Of a stretch of 64,000 nucleotides of DNA, positions 49,808 to 58,532 are shown piece after piece (positions within the stretch are counted from its first letter, which is position 1; each line of letters begins with the position of its first letter). Source of the DNA: Pasteurella sp049670895 (GTDB lineage: Bacteria > Pseudomonadota > Gammaproteobacteria > Enterobacterales > Pasteurellaceae). The position numbers and the translations under genes are program-made. The stretch is taken from the NCBI RefSeq assembly GCF_049670895.1, contig NZ_CP187170.1, one strand, 5' to 3'. A model generated the notes under the pieces. That model searched no databases. It was not told the DNA's origin and saw only the letters and a list, made by a program, of their open reading frames with translations.

Positions 49808-49892
49808 GTTTATAGGCTTTATCCGCAAAACGTTTTGAAAAATGACCGCACTTTGCTTGGCTTTTCTACACTCTGGTTTCGTTACGAACTGG

Positions 49893-49940
49893 CTTCTCTA
49901 TGATCTGATTTCTCTATGATCTGATTTCTCTACGATCTGA
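49893..49940 (+). repeat. 16-base tandem repeat, three copies
   Basis: Three head-to-tail copies of the 16-mer with consensus TTTCTCTATGATCTGA occupy 49893-49908, 49909-49924 and 49925-49940. The first base differs in copy one and one base (T to C) differs in copy three. It lies in the mrcB 3' region, before the terminator. Confidence 0.9.
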
Positions 49941-49953
49941 CTTTCTGATGATA

Positions 49954-49984
49954 AAAAAGGAAGACCCATAAGGTCTTCCCTTTG
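49954..49984. terminator. Terminator between mrcB and the nitroreductase gene
   Basis: GGAAGACC / GGTCTTCC with a five-base loop has an A-run on the left (T6 on the minus strand) and CTTTG on the right, fitting chiefly the minus-strand gene at 50028. Confidence 0.8.
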
Positions 49985-50027
49985 TTTGGCATGGTTGCAT
50001 ATGGCTGAAAATCGCTGAGTTGAATTT

Positions 50028-50690
50028 TCACTTAATCCAACAAGTGATGTCTTCAAGCGGTTTGCGAACCTTTTTTCTCACCGCTTTCGCACGATAGCCA
50101 AACGTCACCGCAACCGATACCCCATATTCTTGCGGATCAAATGCCCCCGTTTGAGCCAAAATGTCATTCACCGCCTGATAATCAAAGCCTTCTATCGGGC
50201 AAGAGTCAATCCCGACTAATGCTGCTCCTGTCATCATGTTAGCCAATGCAATGTAAGTTTGCTTACTTGCCCAATCAAACAAAGCACGTTCACTGTCCAA
50301 CACCTTAATATCATGTTGTTGGAATTTTTCGTAAATCGTCAACACTTTGGCTAATTGTTCTTGACTTAAGCCACGTTGTAATAAGGTTTGCTGAAAATCA
50401 GCAGAATCATAACGGGCATTTTTCTTGGCTAAAATAAACACCAAATGGCTTGCCTCATCTAACTGCGTTTTCATTCCCCAACTCACAGGTTTTAACTTTT
50501 CCCGTAACGCAGGATTTTGCACCACTAAAAATTTCCAAGGTTCAAATCCCACCGAGCTTGGCGATAAACGCCCTAATTCTAAAATATAGCGAAAATCTTC
50601 CTCGCTAATTTTTCTCGTCGGATCGTAATGACGAACGGCACTTCGAAAATGAAATGCGTCGAGCACTTGTTGTTGAGTAATTTGGCTCAT
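50028..50690 (-). CDS. Nitroreductase-family NAD(P)H oxidoreductase
   Basis: A 220-residue flavoprotein of the NfsB/NfnB-like nitroreductase family, probably FMN-dependent and dimeric. Visible: the FMN-binding FHFRSAVRHYDP near the start, ELGRLSPSSVGFEPWKFLVV (about 38-57), and the C-terminal AVTFGYRAKAVRKKVRKPLEDI (glycine-rich FMN phosphate region). The second ATG of the pair at the start is used here; either is possible. Substrates may be quinones or nitro compounds; no context points to one. It is divergent from the DegQ gene. Confidence 0.85.
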   Translation of the reverse strand: MSQITQQQVLDAFHFRSAVRHYDPTRKISEEDFRYILELGRLSPSSVGFEPWKFLVVQNPALREKLKPVSWGMKTQLDEASHLVFILAKKNARYDSADFQQTLLQRGLSQEQLAKVLTIYEKFQQHDIKVLDSERALFDWASKQTYIALANMMTGAALVGIDSCPIEGFDYQAVNDILAQTGAFDPQEYGVSVAVTFGYRAKAVRKKVRKPLEDITCWIK

Positions 50691-50913
50691 CATGACTCCT
50701 TATTTCAAGTTATTCAACTGGGCTTTCATTATACGCCTCCTTGGATTAAACCAGACAAAAAGTGCGGTCATTTTTCAAATAATGTTGTTAAACGTAAAAA
50801 ATTTGGACGAATTAGAACATTTCTTTATTTTTTTTGTCTTAGACCTTATGGAAACACTACCTAAAAACACATTTCATGATGTGTTGTTGTTTAATTTTAT
50901 GTGGAGAATAACA

Positions 50914-52293
50914 ATGAAAAAAAAGCATTTCCTACTGACTAGCCTTGCTCTCGGATTAAGCATCTTATCTACCCCAATGATCAGCCAAGCTAGCTTACCA
51001 AACTATGTTGAGGGTCAAGCCGTACCTAGCCTTGCCCCCATGTTAGAAAAAGTCTTACCTGCGGTGGTGTCCATTTCCGTTGAAGGGAAACAAAAGGTGG
51101 TTGGTCCATCACAATTTAATGATTTTCCTGAAGAATTTCGTTTTTTCTTCGGTCCTGACATTTTTAATGATCGTGGGCCTCGTAGCTTCCGTGGGATTGG
51201 TTCAGGTGTCATTATTAATGCCGAAAAAGGGTATGTGTTAACCAATAATCACGTGATCAATGATGCCGATAAAATCACAGTGCAATTACACGATGGTCGT
51301 GAATTAACCGCTAAAGTGATTGGTGCCGATGAGCTCTCTGATGTGGCATTAATTCAAATTGAAAAACCGAAAAATTTAACCGCTCTTAAAATTGCGGATT
51401 CAGATAAATTGCGAGTGGGCGATTTTACCGTAGCAATTGGGAATCCATTTGGTTTAGGTCAAACCGTTACCTCAGGTATTGTCTCTGCACTGGGTCGCTC
51501 AACAGGATCAGATAGTGGTGCTTATGAGAACTACATTCAAACAGATGCGGCAGTCAATCGTGGCAACTCTGGTGGTCCATTGATTAACCTACAAGGTGAA
51601 TTAATCGGGATCAATACCGCCATTATTTCACCAAGTGGTGGTAATGCAGGAATTGCGTTTGCCATTCCAAGCAACATGGCAAATAACCTTGTTCAACAAA
51701 TTTTAGAATTTGGTGAAGTCCGCCGTGGTATGTTGGGTATTAAAGGTGGGGAGCTCAACGCCGATTTAGCCAAAGCCTTTGATATTGAAGCCCAACAAGG
51801 GGCATTTGTGAGCGAAGTGTTACCGCATTCTGCCGCCGAAAAAGCGGGCATTAAAGCAGGGGATGTCATTATCGCCATGAATGGTCAGAAAATCTCAAGC
51901 TTTGCTGAAATGCGTGCCAAAATTGCCACGTCGGGAGCGGGTAAAGAAATCGATCTTACTTATTTGCGAGATGGCAAAACATACCATACCAAAGTGACCT
52001 TACAATCCGATGATCAAAGCCAAGCAGATGCAAGCAGCTTGTTACCTGCCTTAACAGGGGCGGAAATGAGCAACCACAATGAAAAAGGCTTAAAAGGGGT
52101 GATCATCAATAAAGTGGCAGCAAAATCCATTGCAGAGCAACGTGGTTTGAAAAAAGGAGATATCATCATTGGTGTGAATCGTCAAAAAGTCGAAAACTTG
52201 GGACAATTACGCAAAATTTTAGATTCAAAACCTTCTGCTATTGCCCTCAACATTGTGCGTGGCGACACCAATTTCTACTTGTTAATTCAATAA
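50914..52293 (+). CDS. degQ: Periplasmic serine protease, DegP/DegQ (HtrA, Do) family
   Basis: A 459-residue periplasmic protease/chaperone for misfolded envelope proteins. The start is the ATG at 50914, with GGAG eight bases upstream and a signal peptide (MKKKHFLLTSLALGLSIL ... SQASLP); the open frame upstream is not coding. The catalytic triad is seen as TNNHVI (His), LSDVALIQI (Asp) and RGNSGGPL (Ser). Two PDZ domains follow (about 255-350 and 365-455; GIKAGDVIIAMNGQKI and GLKKGDIIIGVN). Length is nearer DegQ than DegP. An upstream GAACAT, 15 bases, GTCTTA (near 50816) resembles a sigma-E promoter, weakly. Confidence 0.92.
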   Translation: MKKKHFLLTSLALGLSILSTPMISQASLPNYVEGQAVPSLAPMLEKVLPAVVSISVEGKQKVVGPSQFNDFPEEFRFFFGPDIFNDRGPRSFRGIGSGVIINAEKGYVLTNNHVINDADKITVQLHDGRELTAKVIGADELSDVALIQIEKPKNLTALKIADSDKLRVGDFTVAIGNPFGLGQTVTSGIVSALGRSTGSDSGAYENYIQTDAAVNRGNSGGPLINLQGELIGINTAIISPSGGNAGIAFAIPSNMANNLVQQILEFGEVRRGMLGIKGGELNADLAKAFDIEAQQGAFVSEVLPHSAAEKAGIKAGDVIIAMNGQKISSFAEMRAKIATSGAGKEIDLTYLRDGKTYHTKVTLQSDDQSQADASSLLPALTGAEMSNHNEKGLKGVIINKVAAKSIAEQRGLKKGDIIIGVNRQKVENLGQLRKILDSKPSAIALNIVRGDTNFYLLIQ

Positions 52294-52305
52294 TGTTACA
52301 GGCAC

Positions 52306-52336
52306 AAAAAAGACGGCGTGAAAAGCCGTCTTTTTT
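52306..52336 (+). terminator. Terminator of the degQ gene
   Basis: AAAAAAGACGGC, a seven-base loop and GCCGTCTTTTTT form a strong intrinsic terminator 13 bases after the stop. Confidence 0.92.
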
Positions 52337-52395
52337 CTTTCTGCAAAGGCAGTCAAAACTTGTTGAAAATTGACCGCACTTTTTCAAGGTTCAGC

Positions 52396-53826
52396 TTATT
52401 GTTGTGTGATACCTAAAAAAAACTGTAACAAGATAAACATCACCTCGTCTTCTGGGATCACCTTGCCATTTAATTTCAACTCGCCTTTTTCCAGAATTAA
52501 TCGCAATTTGGCATTGTCGTGCTCATTGACGAATAACCCGTTCTCTTGCAAATCATTTAAGGTCCATTCCATCAACATTTTCGCATTTTCATCGGCTTCT
52601 TCTGCACTCATGCCGCCTTGTTGTAATGAGGTCGCCATAAATTTCTCTAATGCGGCTTTTTCAACATCCACATTAAGCGCAAGCTGTTTGAATAAGCTGA
52701 AAATTTGACCTTTTTCTAATACCTCAAACTGGCTATTGGCAAATTCTAACGTGAAATTGGAATCCAGCTTCCCTTGCGAATTACGTAAACGAAGCGGGGA
52801 AACCTGAATTAAGGCGTGTTTATCTAATAATTGTTTCAACAATGCACCCGCCTTTTCACGAGAGGAATTGTTTGCCATGTTTTCGCCTTCAATCAATTTT
52901 AACAGGGCATTTAGGCTTTGACCTTCCAAATGATTAAGCGATAGCCCCACCTCTAATTGTCCCATCCCTTGATCTTGAAAACGCATTTCGCCTATTTTAT
53001 TGTCGATCTGATAATTCACAAACGCCCCATCTTGGCGAATATTGGCATCAATAGACCAATCACGGTATTCGATTTTTTCATCTGCTTTTTGCGGAAAGCT
53101 GCTGTATGCCTTGAAGCGATCAATATGCATTTTTTGCACCCCAACAGGAATTTTCTCCCATTCGGTTGCCGATAATTGGCTATTCAATGTAATATTGCCT
53201 ATATCAACCGCCACTTTTCCTGACATCGGATTTTCGATTCGGAGCTGAGTATCCTTCATATTTAGGTTCATATCCCCCGCACCGAGCTCATCAAGATGGG
53301 AAAACTGAGCAGAAATGCCTTTCCAACGTAACGCCATGTTTTTTATGTTCATTTCCACTGGTGAAATCGCTATCTTCCCACTGATTTTTTGGTCATACCC
53401 CACGGCAATTTGACTGGTAAATGGATTTTGACCTTCTGCATAATCAAACCATGCTTGAGTGTGCGGTTGTTTTACAAGCTGATCTTGGCTTGAAAGGAAA
53501 ACAGGCAAGAGATTAAACTGACTTAACCGATCTAAAGGGAAAGGACCATGGTTTAAGGTGCTTTGAAAAGGTAAAACCCAATCCCGATTTTCTAATTGAA
53601 ATACGAGGTCATAACGTAATTGTGAACGAAAAATGCCACGTTCAAATTTAACCTCTGCGATTTTGGCATCAATCCCCATATGTTTTAAGCTTGCAAGCTT
53701 TGTATTCACCTTCTCTACATAATGTTGATGTGCCGATTCAATATGCTTACCCGTGTACCATGCACTTCCTGTCCATAATGCACCTATTGCCATAATAACA
53801 CTGAATGTGATCGCTGATTTTTTCAT
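52396..53826 (-). CDS. YdgA-family protein (DUF945)
   Basis: A 476-residue protein with an N-terminal membrane anchor or signal (ITFSVIMAIGALWTGSAWYTG) and a long periplasmic beta-rich domain, the pattern of the DUF945/YdgA-YihF family. WYTGKHIESAHQHYVEKVN after the anchor and STLNHGPFPLDRLSQFNLLP near residue 90 are family features. Function is unknown; relatives are abundant envelope proteins in enteric bacteria. It is alone, between a USS-rich spacer and rdgC. No ribosome-binding anomaly. Confidence 0.82.
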   Translation of the reverse strand: MKKSAITFSVIMAIGALWTGSAWYTGKHIESAHQHYVEKVNTKLASLKHMGIDAKIAEVKFERGIFRSQLRYDLVFQLENRDWVLPFQSTLNHGPFPLDRLSQFNLLPVFLSSQDQLVKQPHTQAWFDYAEGQNPFTSQIAVGYDQKISGKIAISPVEMNIKNMALRWKGISAQFSHLDELGAGDMNLNMKDTQLRIENPMSGKVAVDIGNITLNSQLSATEWEKIPVGVQKMHIDRFKAYSSFPQKADEKIEYRDWSIDANIRQDGAFVNYQIDNKIGEMRFQDQGMGQLEVGLSLNHLEGQSLNALLKLIEGENMANNSSREKAGALLKQLLDKHALIQVSPLRLRNSQGKLDSNFTLEFANSQFEVLEKGQIFSLFKQLALNVDVEKAALEKFMATSLQQGGMSAEEADENAKMLMEWTLNDLQENGLFVNEHDNAKLRLILEKGELKLNGKVIPEDEVMFILLQFFLGITQQ

Positions 53827-53945
53827 AAATATTGTCCTAATTGCTAAGAATAAAAAGAATAAAAAGAATAAAAAAGCATAAAAAAAGCGTACTCTATCAT
53901 AATTATGAGGTGGGATAAACGTGCCGCCTAAAGATAATATGCCAT

Positions 53946-53990
53946 AAAAAAATGGGCTTAATCCCTAATAATACATTGAGATTAAACCCC
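53946..53990 (-). terminator. Terminator of rdgC
   Basis: On the minus strand GGGTTTAATC and GGATTAAGCCC pair across a loop of about 15 bases and are followed by a T7 run. Confidence 0.75.
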
Positions 53991-54044
53991 TTTTTTGAAA
54001 AAGCAGATCGCCATACGACGGCATCAATTCCCCCCTAGGAACAT

Positions 54045-54953
54045 TTACAGTCTTGCCTTTTCACCCCCAAATTCATTCAATAAATTAGCGGTTAATTGAC
54101 TTAATGTTCCTGTCATTAACACAAAATCGGCATCAAAACGTTGAGCATAATCTTCTTTTAAAATATCGTCATTTTTCTCACGAATTTGATCAGCAAATTT
54201 CAAACGCTTTAAGGTGCAATCTTCGTTTAAGATAAAAGACACATGATCTTCCCATTCTAAGGATAACTTGGTAATCAACTTGCCTGCATTTAAGAGGTTC
54301 TGAATTTCTTCTGAGGCTAAATTCTGTTGTTTACAACGAATAATCCCGCTTTCTTGGCTACCTGTTAGCTCAGCTTCTTCTAAGGGAGTCAACCATGTTG
54401 GGGTATGATCTTTATTCAACCAATCGGTCATCATCACACTCGGTTCATTGGCAAAACTCAATGGCACCACAGGTAAAGAGCCCAAGGATTTACGCAACAA
54501 TGCCAATACCTCTTCGGCACGTTTTGCCGAGGCGGCATCCACATAAATCAGCTGATTATCGGCATCAATCCATAATGCGGTGTGTTGATTTTTACTAAAG
54601 GCACGAGGAAGTAGCATAGAGACAACATCCTCTTTCAATGCCTGTTTTTCCACTTTCTTTAATTTACGATTTTCTTTTTGCTCAAGTTGTTCAATGCGTT
54701 GATCTAATTCGGTTTTCACCACATGGGCAGGTAAGATTTTCTCTTCTTTATGTGCAACTAATAAAATTTGTTTCCCTACTGAAAAATGTAACATTTCACT
54801 GCCACGTAGCGGAGTTGTCCAACCAAATTTGCTCATATCTGATTGTTGGCAAGGATGATATTCACATTGTTGTAATGCACGTTGTAAACGCTCTGATGCC
54901 CAATCCAAATCTTTTGTTAGGCGATAAATCATGAGGTTTTTAAACCAAACCAT
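54045..54953 (-). CDS. rdgC: Recombination-associated protein RdgC
   Basis: A 302-residue DNA-binding protein that forms a ring dimer around duplex DNA and restrains RecA. The start MVWFKNLMIYRL, the segment FGWTTPLRGSEMLHFSVGKQILL and the basic helix KENRKLKKVEKQALKEDV near residue 95 are typical; MLLPRAFSKNQHTALWID follows. Length matches E. coli RdgC (303). It is divergent from proC, 93 bases apart. Confidence 0.95.
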   Translation of the reverse strand: MVWFKNLMIYRLTKDLDWASERLQRALQQCEYHPCQQSDMSKFGWTTPLRGSEMLHFSVGKQILLVAHKEEKILPAHVVKTELDQRIEQLEQKENRKLKKVEKQALKEDVVSMLLPRAFSKNQHTALWIDADNQLIYVDAASAKRAEEVLALLRKSLGSLPVVPLSFANEPSVMMTDWLNKDHTPTWLTPLEEAELTGSQESGIIRCKQQNLASEEIQNLLNAGKLITKLSLEWEDHVSFILNEDCTLKRLKFADQIREKNDDILKEDYAQRFDADFVLMTGTLSQLTANLLNEFGGEKARL

Positions 54954-55046
54954 AGTTTGTTCCTTCTTTTTTAAGGTAGAATAAGCAACTTATGTCGCAT
55001 TGGCGACTCAATAATTCGGTATTGTAACGTAGTTCGAGAGAAAAAT

Positions 55047-55874
55047 ATGCAAGCGAAATCAATTTGCTTTATCGGTGGCGGAAATATGGCTCAAGCCATT
55101 ATTTTTGGATTGCTCAAGCAAGGTTACCCCCCTCACCAGATCACCGTCAGCGATCCTAATGCTGCCAAACGTCAGATCTTCGCTGAAAAAGGCATAAATG
55201 CCATTGAAACCAGCGAGGCGAATAACCAAACCGCGGTGCAACAATCAGAGGTGGTATTACTAGCTGTGAAACCACAAATGATTGCTGAGGTGTGCCAAGC
55301 CCTAAGTGCGGTGGATTTTAGCCAAAAATTAGTGATTTCCATTGCCGCAGGCGTTTGTGTAGCAAGATTGCAATCACTCTTACCCACCGCACAACACATT
55401 GTGCGAGTGATGCCTAATACGCCAGCCTTAGTGTCGGAAGGCATGTCGGGCTTATTTGCACAAGATAATCTCACCACTGAATACAAGCAATTCACACAAG
55501 ATTTACTCAATGCCGTAGGAAAAACCTGTTGGGTCAACAACGAAACCGATATGCATGCGATTACCGCAGGTTCAGGCAGTAGCCCGGCTTATTTTTTCTT
55601 GTTTATGGAAGCCATGCAACAGGCGTTAATCCAAATGAATATGGATGAAGACACCGCCCGCTTATTGGTGCAACAATCTGCGTTAGGGGCGGCAAAAATG
55701 GTAATAGACAATCCAGATTTACCGATTGCCACCTTGCGTGAAAATGTGACCTCAAAAGGTGGTACGACCGCAGCCGCTTTGAATGTATTCAATCAACAAC
55801 AGTTATATAATGTCGTGCAACAAGCCATGCAAGCTTGTGTCGAACGTTCTCAACAAATGGAGAAATTATTCTGA
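55047..55874 (+). CDS. proC: Pyrroline-5-carboxylate reductase
   Basis: A 275-residue NADPH-dependent enzyme for the last step of proline synthesis. The Rossmann motif FIGGGNMAQAIIFGL is at residues 8-22. AVKPQMIAEV near 76, VRVMPNTPALVSEGM near 118, ITAGSGSSPAYFFLFMEAM and the signature ENVTSKGGTTAAALNVF near 240 complete the family pattern. The stop TGA overlaps the next start (TGATG), so the MFS gene is translationally coupled. Confidence 0.96.
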   Translation: MQAKSICFIGGGNMAQAIIFGLLKQGYPPHQITVSDPNAAKRQIFAEKGINAIETSEANNQTAVQQSEVVLLAVKPQMIAEVCQALSAVDFSQKLVISIAAGVCVARLQSLLPTAQHIVRVMPNTPALVSEGMSGLFAQDNLTTEYKQFTQDLLNAVGKTCWVNNETDMHAITAGSGSSPAYFFLFMEAMQQALIQMNMDEDTARLLVQQSALGAAKMVIDNPDLPIATLRENVTSKGGTTAAALNVFNQQQLYNVVQQAMQACVERSQQMEKLF

Positions 55875-57028
55875 TGAAAATTTCAGCATTTAACTGGCTT
55901 GCTCTAAGCTTCTTTGGGTATTTCTGTGCGTATGGCGTATTTGTCCCCTTCTTTCCTGCTTGGCTAAAATCACAAGCCTACGGTGAAGAATTAATTGGAT
56001 TTGTCATTGCCAGTTCCTATGTATTTCGCTTTATTGGAGGGATTTTCTTTTCCAGTTTAGTGAAAAAGGCAACCCAATTAATTCATGCATTGCGTTACCT
56101 TGCATGGTCTGCTTTTGCCATTTTACTGGCTATGAGTTTTATGGTAGAGAATTTTTGGCTATTATTCATTGCCATAGGCTTATTTTCCATGCTCAATGCA
56201 GGCGGAACCCCGATTAGTGATACCCTTGCCACCGTTTGGCAACAACAAATTCAACTGGATTATGGAAAGGCACGTTTAATCGGTTCCTTTGCGTTTTTGG
56301 TTGGTGTTGTGGTCTTCGGTTATGTGATTGACGTAATCGGCGAGCAAAATATTCTCTGGATTTTAGCCGCAATTTTAGCTTTCTATGCGATGGTGCAAAT
56401 GGCGACCCCTGTACCTATGCCGAAAGAACAACAGCATGCCGAAGAAACGAAAATCAGGTTTAAAGATTTACTGAAAAATAGCACCACGCTACGCTTAATC
56501 ATTGCGATTTCCTTAATCCAAGGTTCTCATGCCACTTATTATGCGTATAGTGTGCTGTATTGGAACAGTTTAGGCATTTCCGTACAAACTGTCAGTTTGC
56601 TGTGGGGATTAAGTATCGTGGCGGAAATATTGCTGTTTTTCTTTTCCACCAAACTTTTCCATCGTTGGACAGTAAGTTCCTTATTTTATCTTTCTGCCCT
56701 CGCTGCCGTTATCCGTTGGTCGGCATTGAGTGAGCTCAACGACCTGTGGTCTTTAACCCTCATTCAAACCTTACATAGTTTTACATATGCACTGAACCAT
56801 TATGCGATCATTCGCTATTTCACCACTCAGCCACTCCATCATATTGCGAAATTACAAGGCTTATATAATGGTATCTCAGGCTGTGCGGCTGTGGCATTAT
56901 TAACCGCATTATCAGGTTGGTTATACCCAATTTCCCCATCCATGACCTTTCTTGTGATGACGGGAGTTGCTGCCTTGGCATTAGTGGTCATTCCACGTAA
57001 AGTCGATGCGTTTTTAGCTGATCGGTAA
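55874..57028 (+). CDS. MFS transporter, phenylpropionate-transporter (HcaT)-like
   Basis: A 384-residue twelve-helix protein, started at the ATG at 55874 that overlaps the proC stop by one base; an upstream start inside proC is unlikely. The N-terminus ISAFNWLALSFFGYFCAYGVFVPFFPAWL is typical of the MFS_1-like group with HcaT and LacY relatives. SNARE of family features: IGFVIASSYVFRFIGG in helix 2 and TPISDTLATVWQ near helix 4. The true substrate is unknown; its coupling to proC gives no clear clue. It precedes xerD by five bases. Confidence 0.82.
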   Translation: MKISAFNWLALSFFGYFCAYGVFVPFFPAWLKSQAYGEELIGFVIASSYVFRFIGGIFFSSLVKKATQLIHALRYLAWSAFAILLAMSFMVENFWLLFIAIGLFSMLNAGGTPISDTLATVWQQQIQLDYGKARLIGSFAFLVGVVVFGYVIDVIGEQNILWILAAILAFYAMVQMATPVPMPKEQQHAEETKIRFKDLLKNSTTLRLIIAISLIQGSHATYYAYSVLYWNSLGISVQTVSLLWGLSIVAEILLFFFSTKLFHRWTVSSLFYLSALAAVIRWSALSELNDLWSLTLIQTLHSFTYALNHYAIIRYFTTQPLHHIAKLQGLYNGISGCAAVALLTALSGWLYPISPSMTFLVMTGVAALALVVIPRKVDAFLADR

Positions 57029-57033
57029 ATAGC

Positions 57034-57939
57034 ATGAAAGATACAGCGTTAATGGAAATCTTTTTAAATGAAGTGTGGATTGAACATCATTTATCACAAA
57101 ATACCGTGCAATCCTATCGTTTAGATTTAACAGCCCTTTTGCAATGGTTAGAAAAGCAAGATGGTGAAAAAGCCTTAACGCTTCTGAATTTAGATGCCGT
57201 GGATTTACAAACCTTTTTAGGGGAGCGCCTTGAAAAGGGCTATAAAGCCACGAGCACCGCTCGCTTACTCAGTGCCATTCGCAAACTTTTTCACTATTTA
57301 TATCGAGAAAAATACCGCAGCGATGATCCCAGTGCGGTATTAAGCTCACCTAAATTACCCAGTCGTTTACCAAAATATTTAACGGAACAACAAGTGACGG
57401 ATTTACTCAATGCACCTGATGTGGATATTCCATTAGAATTGCGTGATAAAGCCATGATGGAATTACTCTATGCAACGGGCTTGCGAGTCACCGAGCTGGT
57501 TTCTTTAACCGTAGAAAATATTGATATTCAGCAAGGCATTGTGCGGGTTATCGGGAAAGGCGACAAAGAACGTATTGTGCCCATTGGTGAAGAAGCCACT
57601 TATTGGATTCAGCAATTTGTGTTGTATGGTCGTTCTGTCTTGCTTAATGGACAAAGTAGCGATGTGGTATTTCCAAGTAAACGTGGTTTACAAATGACAC
57701 GTCAAACATTTTGGCATCGCATTAAACATTATGCTCTGCTTGCAGAAATTGATGCTGACAGCCTCTCCCCTCATGTATTACGCCATGCCTTTGCGACCCA
57801 TTTGGTCAATCACGGTGCCGATTTACGTGTAGTGCAAATGCTACTTGGACACAGTGATTTATCCACCACCCAAATTTATACTCACGTGGCAAAAGAACGT
57901 CTGAAACACTTACACGAACGTTATCATCCAAGAGGGTAA
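57034..57939 (+). CDS. xerD: Site-specific tyrosine recombinase XerD
   Basis: A 301-residue recombinase that with XerC resolves chromosome dimers at dif under FtsK control. An N-terminal SAM-like DNA-binding domain (HHLSQNTVQSYRLDL) is followed by the catalytic domain: Arg in YATGLRVTELVSL, Lys in VIGKGDKERIVP, HVLRHAFATHLVNHGADL (HxxR), LLGHSDLSTTQ (His) and IYTHVAKERL (nucleophilic Tyr). Length and sequence fit XerD rather than XerC. It is the last gene of a proC-MFS-xerD run. Confidence 0.94.
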   Translation: MKDTALMEIFLNEVWIEHHLSQNTVQSYRLDLTALLQWLEKQDGEKALTLLNLDAVDLQTFLGERLEKGYKATSTARLLSAIRKLFHYLYREKYRSDDPSAVLSSPKLPSRLPKYLTEQQVTDLLNAPDVDIPLELRDKAMMELLYATGLRVTELVSLTVENIDIQQGIVRVIGKGDKERIVPIGEEATYWIQQFVLYGRSVLLNGQSSDVVFPSKRGLQMTRQTFWHRIKHYALLAEIDADSLSPHVLRHAFATHLVNHGADLRVVQMLLGHSDLSTTQIYTHVAKERLKHLHERYHPRG

Positions 57940-58475
57940 ACAATTCCAAGAAACTTTTTAAAAAGATACCGCACTTTGCCTAGCCGAATGGCTTGTTTCA
58001 TGCGGAATTCTTATTATTTAATATGATTCCGCTGAATGCCTATATCTTTCCCAATAAGGCGATTAAACCGACCTACAAAAATTCATTTTTGGATATATGC
58101 GAAAATGTAGCATAAATGCAATCTTGCATAACAGTTTGTATTTTATGCGTTTTTTATTGCTTATGATGATATTTGCCAGAAAATGCCTGATGATTTAAAG
58201 TGAATTTTTGAGAAAGAGGACAACCATAGTAAAGGCATCGCTTTTTTACCCGCACTTTTACTATGCTTACCTGTCAAACCATGCCTTCTTTTAAATGCCT
58301 CCTTAATCTCACACCTTTCCTACTGCGTATTGACTGATTCTATACCAATATAACTGGTACTTAATGAATACTGATTTAATTGAGACTAATGCGGTGAAAC
58401 CGATAGCGGATATTGATGTAAAACTGATGAGTTATTCACTTATCGGAGAAAACAGCATGACTTTATTTTTTCAAT
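57940..58475. other. Gene-poor stretch with a possible 37-codon frame (58364-58477)
   Basis: No recognisable gene is present in these 536 bases. There are one full uptake signal (near 57970) and a variant (near 58250). A short plus-strand frame from the ATG at 58364 encodes 37 residues (NTDLIETNAVKPIADIDVKL ... MTLFFQ) and ends inside the Fur box; it has no clear ribosome-binding site. It may be chance or a leader remnant. Confidence 0.4.
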
Positions 58476-58494
58476 GAGAATGATTATCATATTT
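58476..58494 (+). promoter_or_regulatory. Fur box of the iron/haem locus
   Basis: GAGAATGATTATCATATTT agrees with the 19-base Fur consensus at 14 positions, with an uninterrupted core AATGATTATCAT. It lies about 40-57 bases before the DUF2470-SIP start. Confidence 0.65.
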
Positions 58495-58532
58495 AACAAT
58501 GTGCATTTTTTAAACAACTCTAGGAAAGCCAA

